The notes beneath the pieces are model-generated. The model did no database searches, was not told the DNA's origin, and was given only the letters and a program-made list of their open reading frames with translations. A DNA stretch of 57,726 nt from Chloroflexota bacterium (GTDB taxonomy: Bacteria; Chloroflexota; Anaerolineae; JAAYEA01), in assembly GCA_019873665.1 (NCBI GenBank), contig JAIOAV010000017.1, positions 1-57,726 of the forward strand, given 5' to 3'. Shown one piece after another: positions 27,221 to 35,308 of this stretch; positions within the stretch are counted from its first letter, which is position 1, and the number at the start of each line of letters is the position of its first letter. Both the position numbers and the translations under genes were made by a program.

Positions 27221-27622
27221 ATGAAGTTCTCAGCAAAGGAGCAGTACGGCCTCCGCGTGATGGCTGAGTTGGCGCGAAATCATGGTCGTGGGCCGACACC
27301 ACTAAATCAGATCGCCGAGATGGAGGAGCTTCCCCTGCCATCCCTCGAGCAGATTGTCATCCCATTGCGGCAAGCGGGACTGGTGCAAAGCCTGCGTGGC
27401 GCGCACGGTGGGTATCTGCTGGGAAGGCGCCCGGAGGCGATCACCATCGGGGATATCATCCGTGCACTGGAGGGCACTATTGTGCCGATCCCCTGCGTGG
27501 CCGAGGGCAGTTGTGCCCCCTGTGCGCGTGAGGATATCTGTGCGGCCCGCAATGTCTGGCAGCTGGTAAGGGCACGTCTTGAGGACGCGCTGGACAAGAT
27601 GACCTTGGCCGATCTGTGTTAG
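27221..27622 (+). CDS. Rrf2 family transcriptional regulator (IscR/CymR-like)
   Basis: This 133-residue winged-helix regulator starts MKFSAKEQYGLRVMAELARN and has the wing sequence SLRGAHGGYLLGRRPEAITIGDIIRALEG typical of Rrf2 proteins. Four cysteines lie in the C-terminal third (PCVAEGSCAPC and DICAARN), where IscR-like members bind an Fe-S cluster, so it may sense Fe-S or redox state. Two prior residues, from a GTG at 27215, could be included, but the ATG at 27221 is preferred. It heads a run of cysE, cysK, a cysteine desulfurase and iscU, so it likely balances cysteine synthesis with Fe-S assembly. A candidate operator overlaps its own promoter. Confidence 0.9.
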   Translation: MKFSAKEQYGLRVMAELARNHGRGPTPLNQIAEMEELPLPSLEQIVIPLRQAGLVQSLRGAHGGYLLGRRPEAITIGDIIRALEGTIVPIPCVAEGSCAPCAREDICAARNVWQLVRARLEDALDKMTLADLC

Positions 27623-27687
27623 AGCCGCCGCTTGGCAACGAATGGCGATATGACTCAGGATAGACCATCACGACAGGAAGGAAAGCA

Positions 27688-28515
27688 ATGTTGACCACAA
27701 CTGAAAGCCCCGCCGCAAAATCTCCCGGGATCATCGAAATGATCCGTGAGGACATTCAGACGGTGTTTGCCAAAGATCCAGCGGCCCGTAGCACCCTGGA
27801 GGTCCTCTTGTGCTATCCAGGGCTGCACGCCATCTGGTTGCATCGTCTCGTTCACGCTCTTTGGATACGCGGATTCACCTTGTTGGCCCGCTTTCTCTCG
27901 CATATCAACCGTTGGCTCACTGGCATCGAGATCCATCCCGGCGCCAAGATCGGCAGACGCTTCTTCATAGACCACGGTATGGGGGTGGTAATCGGTGAGA
28001 CGGCCGAGATCGGGGACGATGTGCTGATGTACAAGGGGGTTGTGCTGGGAGGAACGACGCTGGAGAAGAAGAAGCGCCATCCCACCATTGGAAACAATGT
28101 TGTGATCGGCAGCAATGCCGTTATCCTCGGGGATATCAAGGTGCACGACGATGCCAGGATCGGCTCGGGCGCTGTGGTGATTCGCCCAGTGCCCGCTGGC
28201 GCGACAGTGGTCGGCGTGCCAGGGCGTATCGTGCGCGGGCCCGGCGAGGTGGCGCACCGGGTGGACTTGGATCATGCGGCGTTGCCGGACCCGGTGGCTG
28301 AGGCACTGCGCGTCGTGGTTGACAGCATGGAAAGCCTCGAACTGCGCATACACCGCATTGAAGACACGTGCAGCAGACTGCAGGGGCTGAAACAGGAGGA
28401 TTTGGATGCACTCGAAAGGATCCGCCAGTATATTAACTCTGATTGGCTCAACGCCAACGGTGCCACTAAAGAAGATACCGCCGTCCGGGTCGGCAGCGAT
28501 ATGGGTCAAGCTTGA
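27688..28515 (+). CDS. cysE: Serine O-acetyltransferase
   Basis: This 275-residue enzyme acetylates L-serine with acetyl-CoA to give O-acetylserine for cysteine synthesis. The N-terminal helical region includes [21 protein letters not shown]. The left-handed beta-helix holds [25 protein letters not shown] with the catalytic His, then [24 protein letters not shown], and closes with [10 protein letters not shown]-terminal helical extension of about 60 residues follows, longer than in short CysE forms. Its last 110 nt overlap the start of cysK in another frame. AGGAAGG precedes the ATG at 27688. Confidence 0.95.
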   Translation: MLTTTESPAAKSPGIIEMIREDIQTVFAKDPAARSTLEVLLCYPGLHAIWLHRLVHALWIRGFTLLARFLSHINRWLTGIEIHPGAKIGRRFFIDHGMGVVIGETAEIGDDVLMYKGVVLGGTTLEKKKRHPTIGNNVVIGSNAVILGDIKVHDDARIGSGAVVIRPVPAGATVVGVPGRIVRGPGEVAHRVDLDHAALPDPVAEALRVVVDSMESLELRIHRIEDTCSRLQGLKQEDLDALERIRQYINSDWLNANGATKEDTAVRVGSDMGQA

Positions 28516-29329
28516 GGGCCGCAATCCGGGCGGTAGCGTCAAGGACCGCATTGCACTGGCAATGATCGAGGCCGCAGAACGCGATGGTCGCCTCAAGCCA
28601 GGAGGCGTCATCGTCGAGCCGACGAGTGGCAATACCGGCATTGGCTTGGCCATGGTGGGCGCAGTAAAGGGGTATCGTGTGATCCTGATCATGCCGGACA
28701 GCGCCAGCGTCGAGCGGCGCAAGGTGATGGCAGCGTTCGGCGCTGAGCTGATCCTGACTCCAGCCGCGCAGGGGATACGCGCATCCATCGAGAAGGCAAA
28801 CGAGCTGCTTGCGGAGAACCCGGGCTATTACTTTCCCAACCAGTTTGCTAACCCCGCTAATCCCGAAGTGCACCGCCGCACCACCGGCCCAGAGATCGTC
28901 CAACAGGTTCCTGGCCCGATAGACGCCTTCGTGGCCGGCGTGGGGACAGGTGGAACGCTCACCGGCGTGGGAGAGGTACTCAAGGCAATCTATCCGCAGG
29001 TCCGCATCGTGGCCCTAGAGCCACAGGGATCGCCCGTCCTTTCCGGGGGCAAGCCAGGACCGCACAGGATTCAGGGGATTGGCGCTGGCTTTTGCCCGGA
29101 GGTGTTGAACCGGGAGATCATTGACGAGATCATCCAGGTCCCTGATGATGAGGCGATGGCGATGGGGCGGCGGCTGGCGCGAGAGGAGGGAATCTTTGCC
29201 GGCATCTCATCAGGGGCGGCCGTCTGGGGGGCATTGCAGGTTGCCGCGCGCCTTGGTGCAGGCAGGACCGTCGTAACCGTCCTGCCAAGCTATGGTGAGC
29301 GCTATTTGAGCACCGGGTTATTCGACTGA
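28406..29329 (+). CDS. cysK: Cysteine synthase (O-acetylserine sulfhydrylase)
   Basis: This 307-residue PLP enzyme makes cysteine from O-acetylserine and sulfide. It has [15 protein letters not shown] near the N-terminus, the PLP lysine in [13 protein letters not shown], the substrate loop [11 protein letters not shown], the phosphate-binding [12 protein letters not shown] and [11 protein letters not shown]. The conserved N-terminal strand lies inside the part that overlaps cysE, so the ATG at 28406 must be close to the real start and the 110-nt overlap looks genuine. A GGATTTGG just before it is a weak ribosome site, consistent with translation coupled to cysE. Confidence 0.95.
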   Translation: MHSKGSASILTLIGSTPTVPLKKIPPSGSAAIWVKLEGRNPGGSVKDRIALAMIEAAERDGRLKPGGVIVEPTSGNTGIGLAMVGAVKGYRVILIMPDSASVERRKVMAAFGAELILTPAAQGIRASIEKANELLAENPGYYFPNQFANPANPEVHRRTTGPEIVQQVPGPIDAFVAGVGTGGTLTGVGEVLKAIYPQVRIVALEPQGSPVLSGGKPGPHRIQGIGAGFCPEVLNREIIDEIIQVPDDEAMAMGRRLAREEGIFAGISSGAAVWGALQVAARLGAGRTVVTVLPSYGERYLSTGLFD

Positions 29330-29364
29330 GTGGCAAAGTATACATCTCGAATCGAGGAAAGAGG

Positions 29365-30522
29365 ATGATCTATCTAGATCATGCGGCAACAACACCGGTG
29401 GACCCTCGCGTGATGGAAGCAATGCTTCCCTACTGGACGGAGAAATACGGGAACGCTTCCAGCATTTACGCACTGGGGCGAGAAGCGCGTCGTGCTGTGG
29501 AAAAGGCGCGACAGACAGTGGCCGATATCCTGCACGCCCAACCCGAAGAGATTATCTTTACGAGTTGCGGTACGGAAAGCGACAATATGGCCATTCGCGG
29601 TGTGGCATGGGCGAGTCGGGACAAAGGAAACCACATCATCACATCATCCATTGAGCATCATGCAGTCGGGCATACCTGCGCGCAGATGGCGCGCGAGTTT
29701 GGTTACGAGATCACATATCTGCCGGTGGACCGGTATGGTGTGGTTGACCCGGCTGATGTCGCCGCGGCGATCACGGAGCGGACTATTCTGATCTCGATCA
29801 TGTATGCCAACAATGAGGTGGGCACCATTGAGCCCTTGGCGGAGATCGGCGCGGTTGCGCGGCGTCACGGTATTCCCTTTCACACCGACGCCGTGCAAGC
29901 CGGGGGGAGCCTGGACCTTGATGTAGATCGCCTAGGGGTGGACCTGTTGTCGCTGTCCGCTCACAAGCTCTACGGCCCCAAAGGGGTCGGTGTGCTTTAT
30001 GTCCGTCGCGGCACGCCGCTGCTACCCATCGTGACCGGTGGCAGCCAGGAGCAGGGGCGCCGCGCTGGCACCGAAAATGTTCCCTATATCGTCGGCATGG
30101 CAACGGCGCTCCGCCTGGCGCAGGAAGAGATGGCCACCACCAATCAACGGCTGGCGGCCCTGCGCGATCGCTTGATTGCCGGCGTACTCGCCTCAGTGCC
30201 GCATGCCGCGCTCACCGGCCACCCGACGCACCGTTTGGCAAACAACGCCAGTTTTGTCTTTGACTATATCGAGGGCGAAGCGATTCTGTTGCAGCTTGAC
30301 CTGCAGGGGATCGCCGCCTCCAGTGGCTCTGCCTGCACGACTGGCGAGCCAGAGCCTTCGCACGTGCTGACCGCGCTGGGGATACCGCCAGCACGGGCGC
30401 ATGGCGCCTTGCGGCTGTCCCTGGGCAAGGATAACACGCGCGATGATGTGGATCGCGTCCTTGCAGTGTTGCCCGGCATCGTCGAAAAGTTGCAGGCTAT
30501 GTCGCCACTTTGTCCGCGATAG
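29365..30522 (+). CDS. Cysteine desulfurase (NifS/IscS family)
   Basis: This 385-residue PLP enzyme removes sulfur from cysteine as an enzyme persulfide for Fe-S clusters. It starts MIYLDHAATTPVDPRV and carries SSIEHHAV, HTDAVQAGG, the PLP lysine in LSAHKLYGPKGVG (about residue 202) and the active-site loop SSGSACTTGEPEPSHVL with the catalytic Cys near residue 325. This is the group I NifS/IscS form. It follows cysK by 35 nt with GAGGAAAGAGG upstream, and iscU follows it by 22 nt. The arrangement gives a direct route from serine through cysteine to sulfur transfer. Confidence 0.96.
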   Translation: MIYLDHAATTPVDPRVMEAMLPYWTEKYGNASSIYALGREARRAVEKARQTVADILHAQPEEIIFTSCGTESDNMAIRGVAWASRDKGNHIITSSIEHHAVGHTCAQMAREFGYEITYLPVDRYGVVDPADVAAAITERTILISIMYANNEVGTIEPLAEIGAVARRHGIPFHTDAVQAGGSLDLDVDRLGVDLLSLSAHKLYGPKGVGVLYVRRGTPLLPIVTGGSQEQGRRAGTENVPYIVGMATALRLAQEEMATTNQRLAALRDRLIAGVLASVPHAALTGHPTHRLANNASFVFDYIEGEAILLQLDLQGIAASSGSACTTGEPEPSHVLTALGIPPARAHGALRLSLGKDNTRDDVDRVLAVLPGIVEKLQAMSPLCPR

Positions 30523-30544
30523 AGATTGGGAGTATTATAGATAT

Positions 30545-30940
30545 ATGGCATCGAACATCTATAGCGATATCGTGCTCGACCACTTTCAGCATCCGCGCAA
30601 CGTCGGCGTCATCCCAGAGGCGGATGCAATTGCCGCCATGGAAAGTCCCGTGTGTGGCGACCTCATGGAGATCTATCTCGATATAGAGGATGGCTACATC
30701 CGGGATGCCAAGTTCCGCACCTTTGGCTGTGGCGCGGCAATCGCCAGCAGCTCGATGGCCACCGAGATGGTCAAAGGCAAGAGCCTGGCGGAAGCGCTGA
30801 CGTTGACGGATGAGGATGTAGCCCGGGCGCTGGGTGGGTTGCCGGAGCAAAAGATGCACTGCTCGAATCTTGCCGCGAGCACTATTCACAAAGCAATCCG
30901 CCAGTATCTCGAGAAACAGGGCAAGGCCCAGACGCCTTGA
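30545..30940 (+). CDS. iscU: Fe-S cluster assembly scaffold IscU/NifU-N type
   Basis: This 131-residue protein is the scaffold on which 2Fe-2S clusters are built with the desulfurase encoded just before it. All three ligand cysteines are present: ESPVCGDLMEI, RTFGCGAAIASSS and KMHCSNLAA, the last two in the forms typical of NifU N-terminal domains. In canonical IscU the segment reads LPPVK before the last Cys. Here it is LPEQKMHC, as in NifU. The ATG at 30545 has GGGAG upstream. The open frame reaching back to 30401 lies inside the desulfurase gene and is not used. Confidence 0.95.
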   Translation: MASNIYSDIVLDHFQHPRNVGVIPEADAIAAMESPVCGDLMEIYLDIEDGYIRDAKFRTFGCGAAIASSSMATEMVKGKSLAEALTLTDEDVARALGGLPEQKMHCSNLAASTIHKAIRQYLEKQGKAQTP

Positions 30941-30977
30941 GCGTGGCTACGGTTGCGCCGAGGAGGATGCCCGTTTC

Positions 30978-31232
30978 ATGCCGATCTCGCCTGCGCTTGT
31001 CTTTTCCATCATTGTCGCTGGCCTCTACGCCACTGTATTTCATCTGCTGTGGGGCAAGAAGGTCAGCGAGCTGCCCCTTCTCTGGCTCCTGTCACTGCTG
31101 GGGTTCGGGGCAGGGCAGATGGTGGCGGGCGTTTTGGGTTTGAGGCTTCTGATGATCGGAAATGTGCACTTTTTGCTGGGGACGATCGCTTGCTGGCTGG
31201 TCCTGTTTGGCGTCAAGTGGCGCAGAGCGTGA
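30978..31232 (+). CDS. Small membrane protein, unknown function
   Basis: This 84-residue protein has three hydrophobic stretches (ALVFSIIVAGLYATVFHLLW, LPLLWLLSLLGFGAGQMVAGVLG and FLLGTIACWLVLFGV), so it is probably a three-helix membrane protein. No family is recognised. AGGAGG lies 11 nt before the ATG at 30978. It is 37 nt after iscU and precedes another small membrane protein, so the three may be cotranscribed. Confidence 0.65.
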   Translation: MPISPALVFSIIVAGLYATVFHLLWGKKVSELPLLWLLSLLGFGAGQMVAGVLGLRLLMIGNVHFLLGTIACWLVLFGVKWRRA

Positions 31233-31256
31233 ACTCCTCTCGACAGGAGGAAGGAC

Positions 31257-31535
31257 ATGTTGTCGAATGCGCGAGATATCGCGATCATCATACTGGCATT
31301 TCAGTCCATCGTCGTTGGCGCACTGATGATTTATTTGCTCCTCCAGATCCGCAGCCTGGTCAGCCTGCTGCGGGATGAGATCAAGCCTTTACTTGAATCG
31401 GCGAACCATACTGCGGATACGGTTCGCGGCACGGCTGATTTTGTGAGCTCCAATCTGGTTCAGCCGATCGTGCGTGCCAACAGCTTTGTTGCGGGAATTC
31501 GCGGTGGGCTAAAGGCCCTGATCGGGAGGAGATAG
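31257..31535 (+). CDS. Small single-pass membrane protein, DUF948-like
   Basis: This 92-residue protein has one N-terminal membrane helix (IAIIILAFQSIVVGALMIYLLL). A helical tail follows with a pattern of SLLRDEIKPLLESANHTADTVRGTADFVS, similar in style to DUF948 proteins, which resemble phage and cell-envelope coiled coils. AGGAGG precedes the ATG at 31257. It lies between another small membrane protein and a YtxH protein. Function unknown. Confidence 0.6.
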   Translation: MLSNARDIAIIILAFQSIVVGALMIYLLLQIRSLVSLLRDEIKPLLESANHTADTVRGTADFVSSNLVQPIVRANSFVAGIRGGLKALIGRR

Positions 31536-31657
31536 GGTAAGCGTTGCGGTCAGTACATCGTCTTGCATGAGGCAGTCTTGAGTATGTGAGTTTTGCGTTT
31601 TATCCGCTTCGTCTCAGGCGAACGCTGAGGCTATAGTACAGTGAGGAGGACAGTGCT

Positions 31658-31984
31658 ATGAGTCGCGAGAGCAGTGGTGGAGAGTTTTTTGCCGGGTTGA
31701 TTATTGGCGCTTTTATCGGTGCCGCAGTCGCTTTGATCCTAGCGCCGCAATCCGGCGACGAGACTATCGCGCAGATCAAAGACAAAAGCATCGAGCTGAA
31801 GGAGCGTGCAGCAGACCTCTCTGGCGAGGCGATGCGACGCATGGAAGAGGTGGAGAGGAAGAGTCGTTCCATCATTGAGGAGCAGAGAGGCCGTCTTCAG
31901 GAAGCCATTCAGGAAGGCAAGGAGGCGGCTGCCAAGAAGAAAGACGAACTCCTGGGTCAACTCGATGAGGGCCGGGCGGCCTAA
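31658..31984 (+). CDS. YtxH domain-containing protein
   Basis: This 108-residue protein has the YtxH hallmark at its N-terminus: FFAGLIIGAFIGAAVALILAPQSGDE, a glycine-rich membrane helix followed by the LLxAP-S/G motif. A long charged coiled coil (about residues 38-105) follows. YtxH proteins are stress-associated membrane-bound coiled coils of uncertain role. GAGGAGG lies upstream of the ATG. The 122-nt gap before it contains a small hairpin CTCAGGCGAACGCTGAG and TATAGT, and may hold its own promoter. Confidence 0.8.
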   Translation: MSRESSGGEFFAGLIIGAFIGAAVALILAPQSGDETIAQIKDKSIELKERAADLSGEAMRRMEEVERKSRSIIEEQRGRLQEAIQEGKEAAAKKKDELLGQLDEGRAA

Positions 31985-32005
31985 CGCGATGCTCGGCACG
32001 ACAGA

Positions 32006-32042
32006 GCAGGGATGAGCCCAATTGCCCATCCCTGCCTTTCTT
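32006..32042. terminator. Hairpin terminator between ytxH-like and LysM genes
   Basis: GCAGGGATG pairs with CATCCCTGC around a 12-nt loop, followed by CTTTCTTCT on the plus strand. It separates convergent genes. Confidence 0.6.
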
Positions 32043-32051
32043 CTCTGGCGG

Positions 32052-33236
32052 CTAGTACCAGAAAAAGTAGCTTCTCCGGCTCGGTGGGCTTAGCGCAGTC
32101 CATGTGTCATCCGAAGCCTGGCGCGCGACGATTACTTCCCAGGCAAAACCGCGCGCATTATCACCGGTTTCTGGATAGAGGGACTCGAGTACTCGCCAGG
32201 AGGTATGTTTTGTCCAGATAGTAGCAACCATCTGCGCTTGCTGCCCCTCTGTTACCGCATACAAATGTACCAGATACCATTCGTCGGGGGCCAGCACATC
32301 GACCGCCGACCAACTGAGCACGATCTGTGCGTTCCTGCCGTGAAAAATGCTGTTCGATACCGGTAATAGGGGCTCCGGCCTTTGCTCCAAGAAGAGGCGC
32401 GCCGTCGGCGTCACGGTCGGCGTGACGGTCGGCGGCACAGGGGTGAGCGTGTCTGTGGGCGTCGGGGGTACAGGGGTCGGCGTATGGTACTCCTGGGCGA
32501 TGACCAGCTTTTGCCCGACCTGCAGGATGGACTTTTCGGTCAAGTTGTTTGCCTTGATGATCAGGTCAACAGATGTGCCAAACTTCTGTGCGATGCTTCC
32601 CAGATTGTCGCCTTTTTGCACTGTGTAGACGATCTGCGTAGGCGTTGCGGTGGGGGGAGGTGTCAGCGAAAGGGCCACCTCTGGCTGGACAGGGATGCAC
32701 AGGCGCTGGCCTGGTGTCAGCGCGTCACTGGTCAGGCCGTTGTTGCGGCGGATCGCGTCCACCGTCGTCTGAAAGCGCTCTGCGAGAAGTGGCAACGTGT
32801 CTCCCTCGCCCATGATGCGCGTCACGCAGAACGGAGTCTCGGTCGCCGTCGCCGTCCAAGTTGGGGTGGCGCTGGGCAGGGGTGTGTGCGTGCTGGTGGG
32901 CGTCAACCACAGCGTGTGCGTAACTGTCGGCGTGGGTTCTGCCAGCATGCCCAGCGTGGGCTCCATGAACCAGAATGTTAGCGCAAGAAGCGCCAGCACG
33001 ACGAGCGCGCCAAAGGCGAGATGCGAGAGTTTGGCCCCAAAACGGGCGGGCTTGATCACGAGCGCGCCGCAGATGGGGCAGGCATCATCTGCCGCGGTAA
33101 CGCGTGCACTGCATGTCGGGCAGCGCCACGCCGGCAGCGGCTGTGTGGAGTGAGGTTTATTCCATCCACACATCGGACACGCTTGCTGACCGCTCGGCAG
33201 TCTCTTGCCGCAGCGGGGACACGAATACTCGCTAAT
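32052..33236 (-). CDS. Double zinc ribbon, membrane-anchored LysM protein (ATT start proposed)
   Basis: From 33236 this is a 394-residue protein. Two N-terminal zinc ribbons (CPRCG...CPMCG, then CPTCS...CPICG, each CxxC-x10-CxxC) face the cytoplasm. A membrane helix (LAFGALVVLALLALTFWFM) follows, then Pro/Thr-rich linkers around two LysM-like repeats (EGDTLPLLAERFQTTVDAIRRNNGL and KGDNLGSIAQKFGTSVDLIIKANNL) that should bind cell-wall glycan. A C-terminal beta domain ends SRRSYFFWY. The first ATG (33173) would split the first ribbon between its cysteines. The frame continues upstream to an ATT with GAGGGAG six nt before it, so ATT is the likely start. It overlaps the stop of the HD gene. Confidence 0.75.
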   Translation of the reverse strand: MSEYSCPRCGKRLPSGQQACPMCGWNKPHSTQPLPAWRCPTCSARVTAADDACPICGALVIKPARFGAKLSHLAFGALVVLALLALTFWFMEPTLGMLAEPTPTVTHTLWLTPTSTHTPLPSATPTWTATATETPFCVTRIMGEGDTLPLLAERFQTTVDAIRRNNGLTSDALTPGQRLCIPVQPEVALSLTPPPTATPTQIVYTVQKGDNLGSIAQKFGTSVDLIIKANNLTEKSILQVGQKLVIAQEYHTPTPVPPTPTDTLTPVPPTVTPTVTPTARLFLEQRPEPLLPVSNSIFHGRNAQIVLSWSAVDVLAPDEWYLVHLYAVTEGQQAQMVATIWTKHTSWRVLESLYPETGDNARGFAWEVIVARQASDDTWTALSPPSRRSYFFWY

Positions 33237-33840
33237 GGTGTTCTCCCTCTCCGGTGGCTAGACGGCCATCCAGTTCGAGTTCGGCAGCGATTCCCTGTAG
33301 CGCCGCGAGGACTAACCCCACATGCTCCCACAGATCAACGCCGAGCCTGGCCGCGCCCTCTTCAATATCGGCGCGACTTACGGCCGCCGCAAAGGCTTTG
33401 TCCTTCCACTTTTTGCGTATGGACTTGACCTCAACGTCGCGGATATCTTTGCTGGGGCGCACGAGCGCCACCGCCATGATCAGCCCGGTCAGCTCATCAA
33501 CGGCAAAGAGCGCTTTGCGTAACGGCGTATCGAGCGCGGTGCCGCTGTAGCTGGCGTGAGAAAGGACGTCTTGCACGATCTCCTCTGGCCAACCCCTCTC
33601 TCGCAGGATGCGCGCGCCAGCAAAGGTATGCCACTGCTCCTGTGGCACATCGCCGTCCATTGTGGGATATTGTTCATAATCGAAATCGTGGATCAGCCCG
33701 ACCAAACCCCAGCGCTCCTCATCCGCGCCGAGCTTGCGCGCATAGGCGCGCATGGCCGCCTCGACGGCGAGCGCATGCTTGATGAGGCTTGGGCTTGCGG
33801 TGTATTCGGTCAACAGTTCCCAGGCATCTTGGCGGTTCAT
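33232..33840 (-). CDS. HD domain-containing hydrolase
   Basis: This 202-residue protein has an HDIG-type metal-dependent phosphohydrolase core. It shows SLIKHALAVEAAMRAYARKLG, LVGLIHDFDYEQYP with the HD pair near residue 52, then HTFAGARILRERGWP and VLSHASYSG. These are the usual H...HD...H...D spacing. Similar proteins are annotated as HDIG hydrolases with unknown nucleotide substrates. Its TAG overlaps the proposed ATT start of the LysM protein, so the two are coupled. The promoter is at 33884-33911. Confidence 0.85.
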   Translation of the reverse strand: MNRQDAWELLTEYTASPSLIKHALAVEAAMRAYARKLGADEERWGLVGLIHDFDYEQYPTMDGDVPQEQWHTFAGARILRERGWPEEIVQDVLSHASYSGTALDTPLRKALFAVDELTGLIMAVALVRPSKDIRDVEVKSIRKKWKDKAFAAAVSRADIEEGAARLGVDLWEHVGLVLAALQGIAAELELDGRLATGEGEHH

Positions 33841-33883
33841 CGTCTATACCTTTTTGGCGGATCTTGTTTTTCAACCTTGGCCC

Positions 33884-33911
33884 ATTATAGCCATTCCCAA
33901 ACGACAGGCAA
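33884..33911 (-). promoter_or_regulatory. Promoter of the HD-LysM operon
   Basis: On the minus strand TTGCCT and TATAAT are separated by 16 nt, about 44 nt upstream of the HD gene. Confidence 0.65.
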
Positions 33912-34023
33912 GTTGCGCCCTGCGAGGTGGTAAGGACGGCTGATGCGCGTCGCGCTCGGCATCCTTGCCTGTATTGTCATAGAGGACAATCCGTGTATCA
34001 TGCGCGAAAAACGAGGAGAAGCT

Positions 34024-35292
34024 ATGACGGAGAGGCTACGTCGTGATCTGAGGGATGGCCTGCTGATGCGTACCTTACAATCCGAAGCGGATGTCGTGCG
34101 CTTGGCGACGGCACACCGCGAGTCCTTTGCTGAGGCAGAGCTGGAGCCACTGACGCTGGACATCCTGCACCATCGTCCCCACATCTCCTGGGATGACTTT
34201 ATCGTCGTTGAGGACACGGGCTCGGGCGACCTGGTATCGTCAATCTGTCTCTTGCCGGAAACATGGGCCTATGAGGATGTTTCCCTGAAGGTTGCTGAGG
34301 TGGGGATCGTCGGCACACGTCAGGGGTATCGTCGGCGTGGACTGGTGCGCGCACAGATGAAAGTCTTTGAAGAGTGGCTGCAGGAGCGGGGCTATGACCT
34401 GGGCGCGATCGAGGGGATTCCTTACTTCTACCGTCAGTTCGGCTATGAGTACGCGATCCCGCTCAATAATGATTGCCGTCTGCTGCTCGAGCAGGTCCCA
34501 ACGCTGGGCGAGGATGCGGGGGAAGCCGCCACCATACGCCCGATGAGGGATGAGGATATCCCCACCGTGATGCGCTTTTACGCCGCGAGCACGGCCCATC
34601 TGTGCATCCGCGCATGGCGTGATGAGGCCCAATGGGCCTATCAGTTGCATCTATCAGCGGGGAATCCCGGCCGTCAGCAGGGCTATATGATCGCGGTGGG
34701 TGGCCGCGACGTCGGCTACATGATGGGAGGGCTTGATGATTGGGACCCTGGAGGATGGGTCTGCCGGGAGATGTCTGATGTGGGGTATGACGCGATATTG
34801 AGCGCGCTGCGGCTGATGAGAAAAGAGGCGGAGGCGGCCGGGCGAAAACGCATCAACTTGCGCCTCCATGCGAGCGCACCCATCATGCGGGTCGCCAAGG
34901 GCCTCGGCGGCACCGATAAGAAACCCTACGCCTGGCAGATCCGCATACCAAACCGTGTGCGCTTTCTACAGCGTATCGCGCCGGTGTTGGAGCGGCGTTT
35001 GGCCGACTCGGTGTTCGCGGGCGTGACGCAGACGCTTCCCCTCAACTTCTACGAGGAGACCATTGAGCTGGTGCTGGATAAAGGGCGGGTCATCAAGGTG
35101 ACCTCTATCGGGCGGACCGATGCGAGGGATATTCGGCTGCCACCCCTTCCTGCCGTCCAATTGCTGACGTGTTACCGGAGCCGAGAAGAGATCTCGGACT
35201 ATCGGCTCGATCTGGGGGTGAGTGGCAGGTTCCAACTGATTATGGATACACTCTTTCCCAAACGGGAATCGTACATCTATCGGGTTTTGTAA
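34024..35292 (+). CDS. Eis-like GNAT N-acetyltransferase
   Basis: This 422-residue protein has the layout of Eis-type multi-acetyltransferases: an N-terminal GNAT domain, a second GNAT-like domain and a C-terminal sterol-carrier-like region. The acetyl-CoA loop is in VGIVGTRQGYRRRGLVRAQMK (V-x-x-x-x-x-R-x-x-G), followed by AIEGIPYFYRQFGYEYAIP, a typical GNAT end. Eis relatives acetylate amines such as aminoglycosides. Substrate and any resistance role here are unproven. The ATG at 34024 has GAGGAG upstream. The frame extends back to 33943 without support. The flavoprotein gene follows by 16 nt. Confidence 0.82.
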   Translation: MTERLRRDLRDGLLMRTLQSEADVVRLATAHRESFAEAELEPLTLDILHHRPHISWDDFIVVEDTGSGDLVSSICLLPETWAYEDVSLKVAEVGIVGTRQGYRRRGLVRAQMKVFEEWLQERGYDLGAIEGIPYFYRQFGYEYAIPLNNDCRLLLEQVPTLGEDAGEAATIRPMRDEDIPTVMRFYAASTAHLCIRAWRDEAQWAYQLHLSAGNPGRQQGYMIAVGGRDVGYMMGGLDDWDPGGWVCREMSDVGYDAILSALRLMRKEAEAAGRKRINLRLHASAPIMRVAKGLGGTDKKPYAWQIRIPNRVRFLQRIAPVLERRLADSVFAGVTQTLPLNFYEETIELVLDKGRVIKVTSIGRTDARDIRLPPLPAVQLLTCYRSREEISDYRLDLGVSGRFQLIMDTLFPKRESYIYRVL

Positions 35293-35308
35293 GAGGGAGG
35301 CCGGTCAG

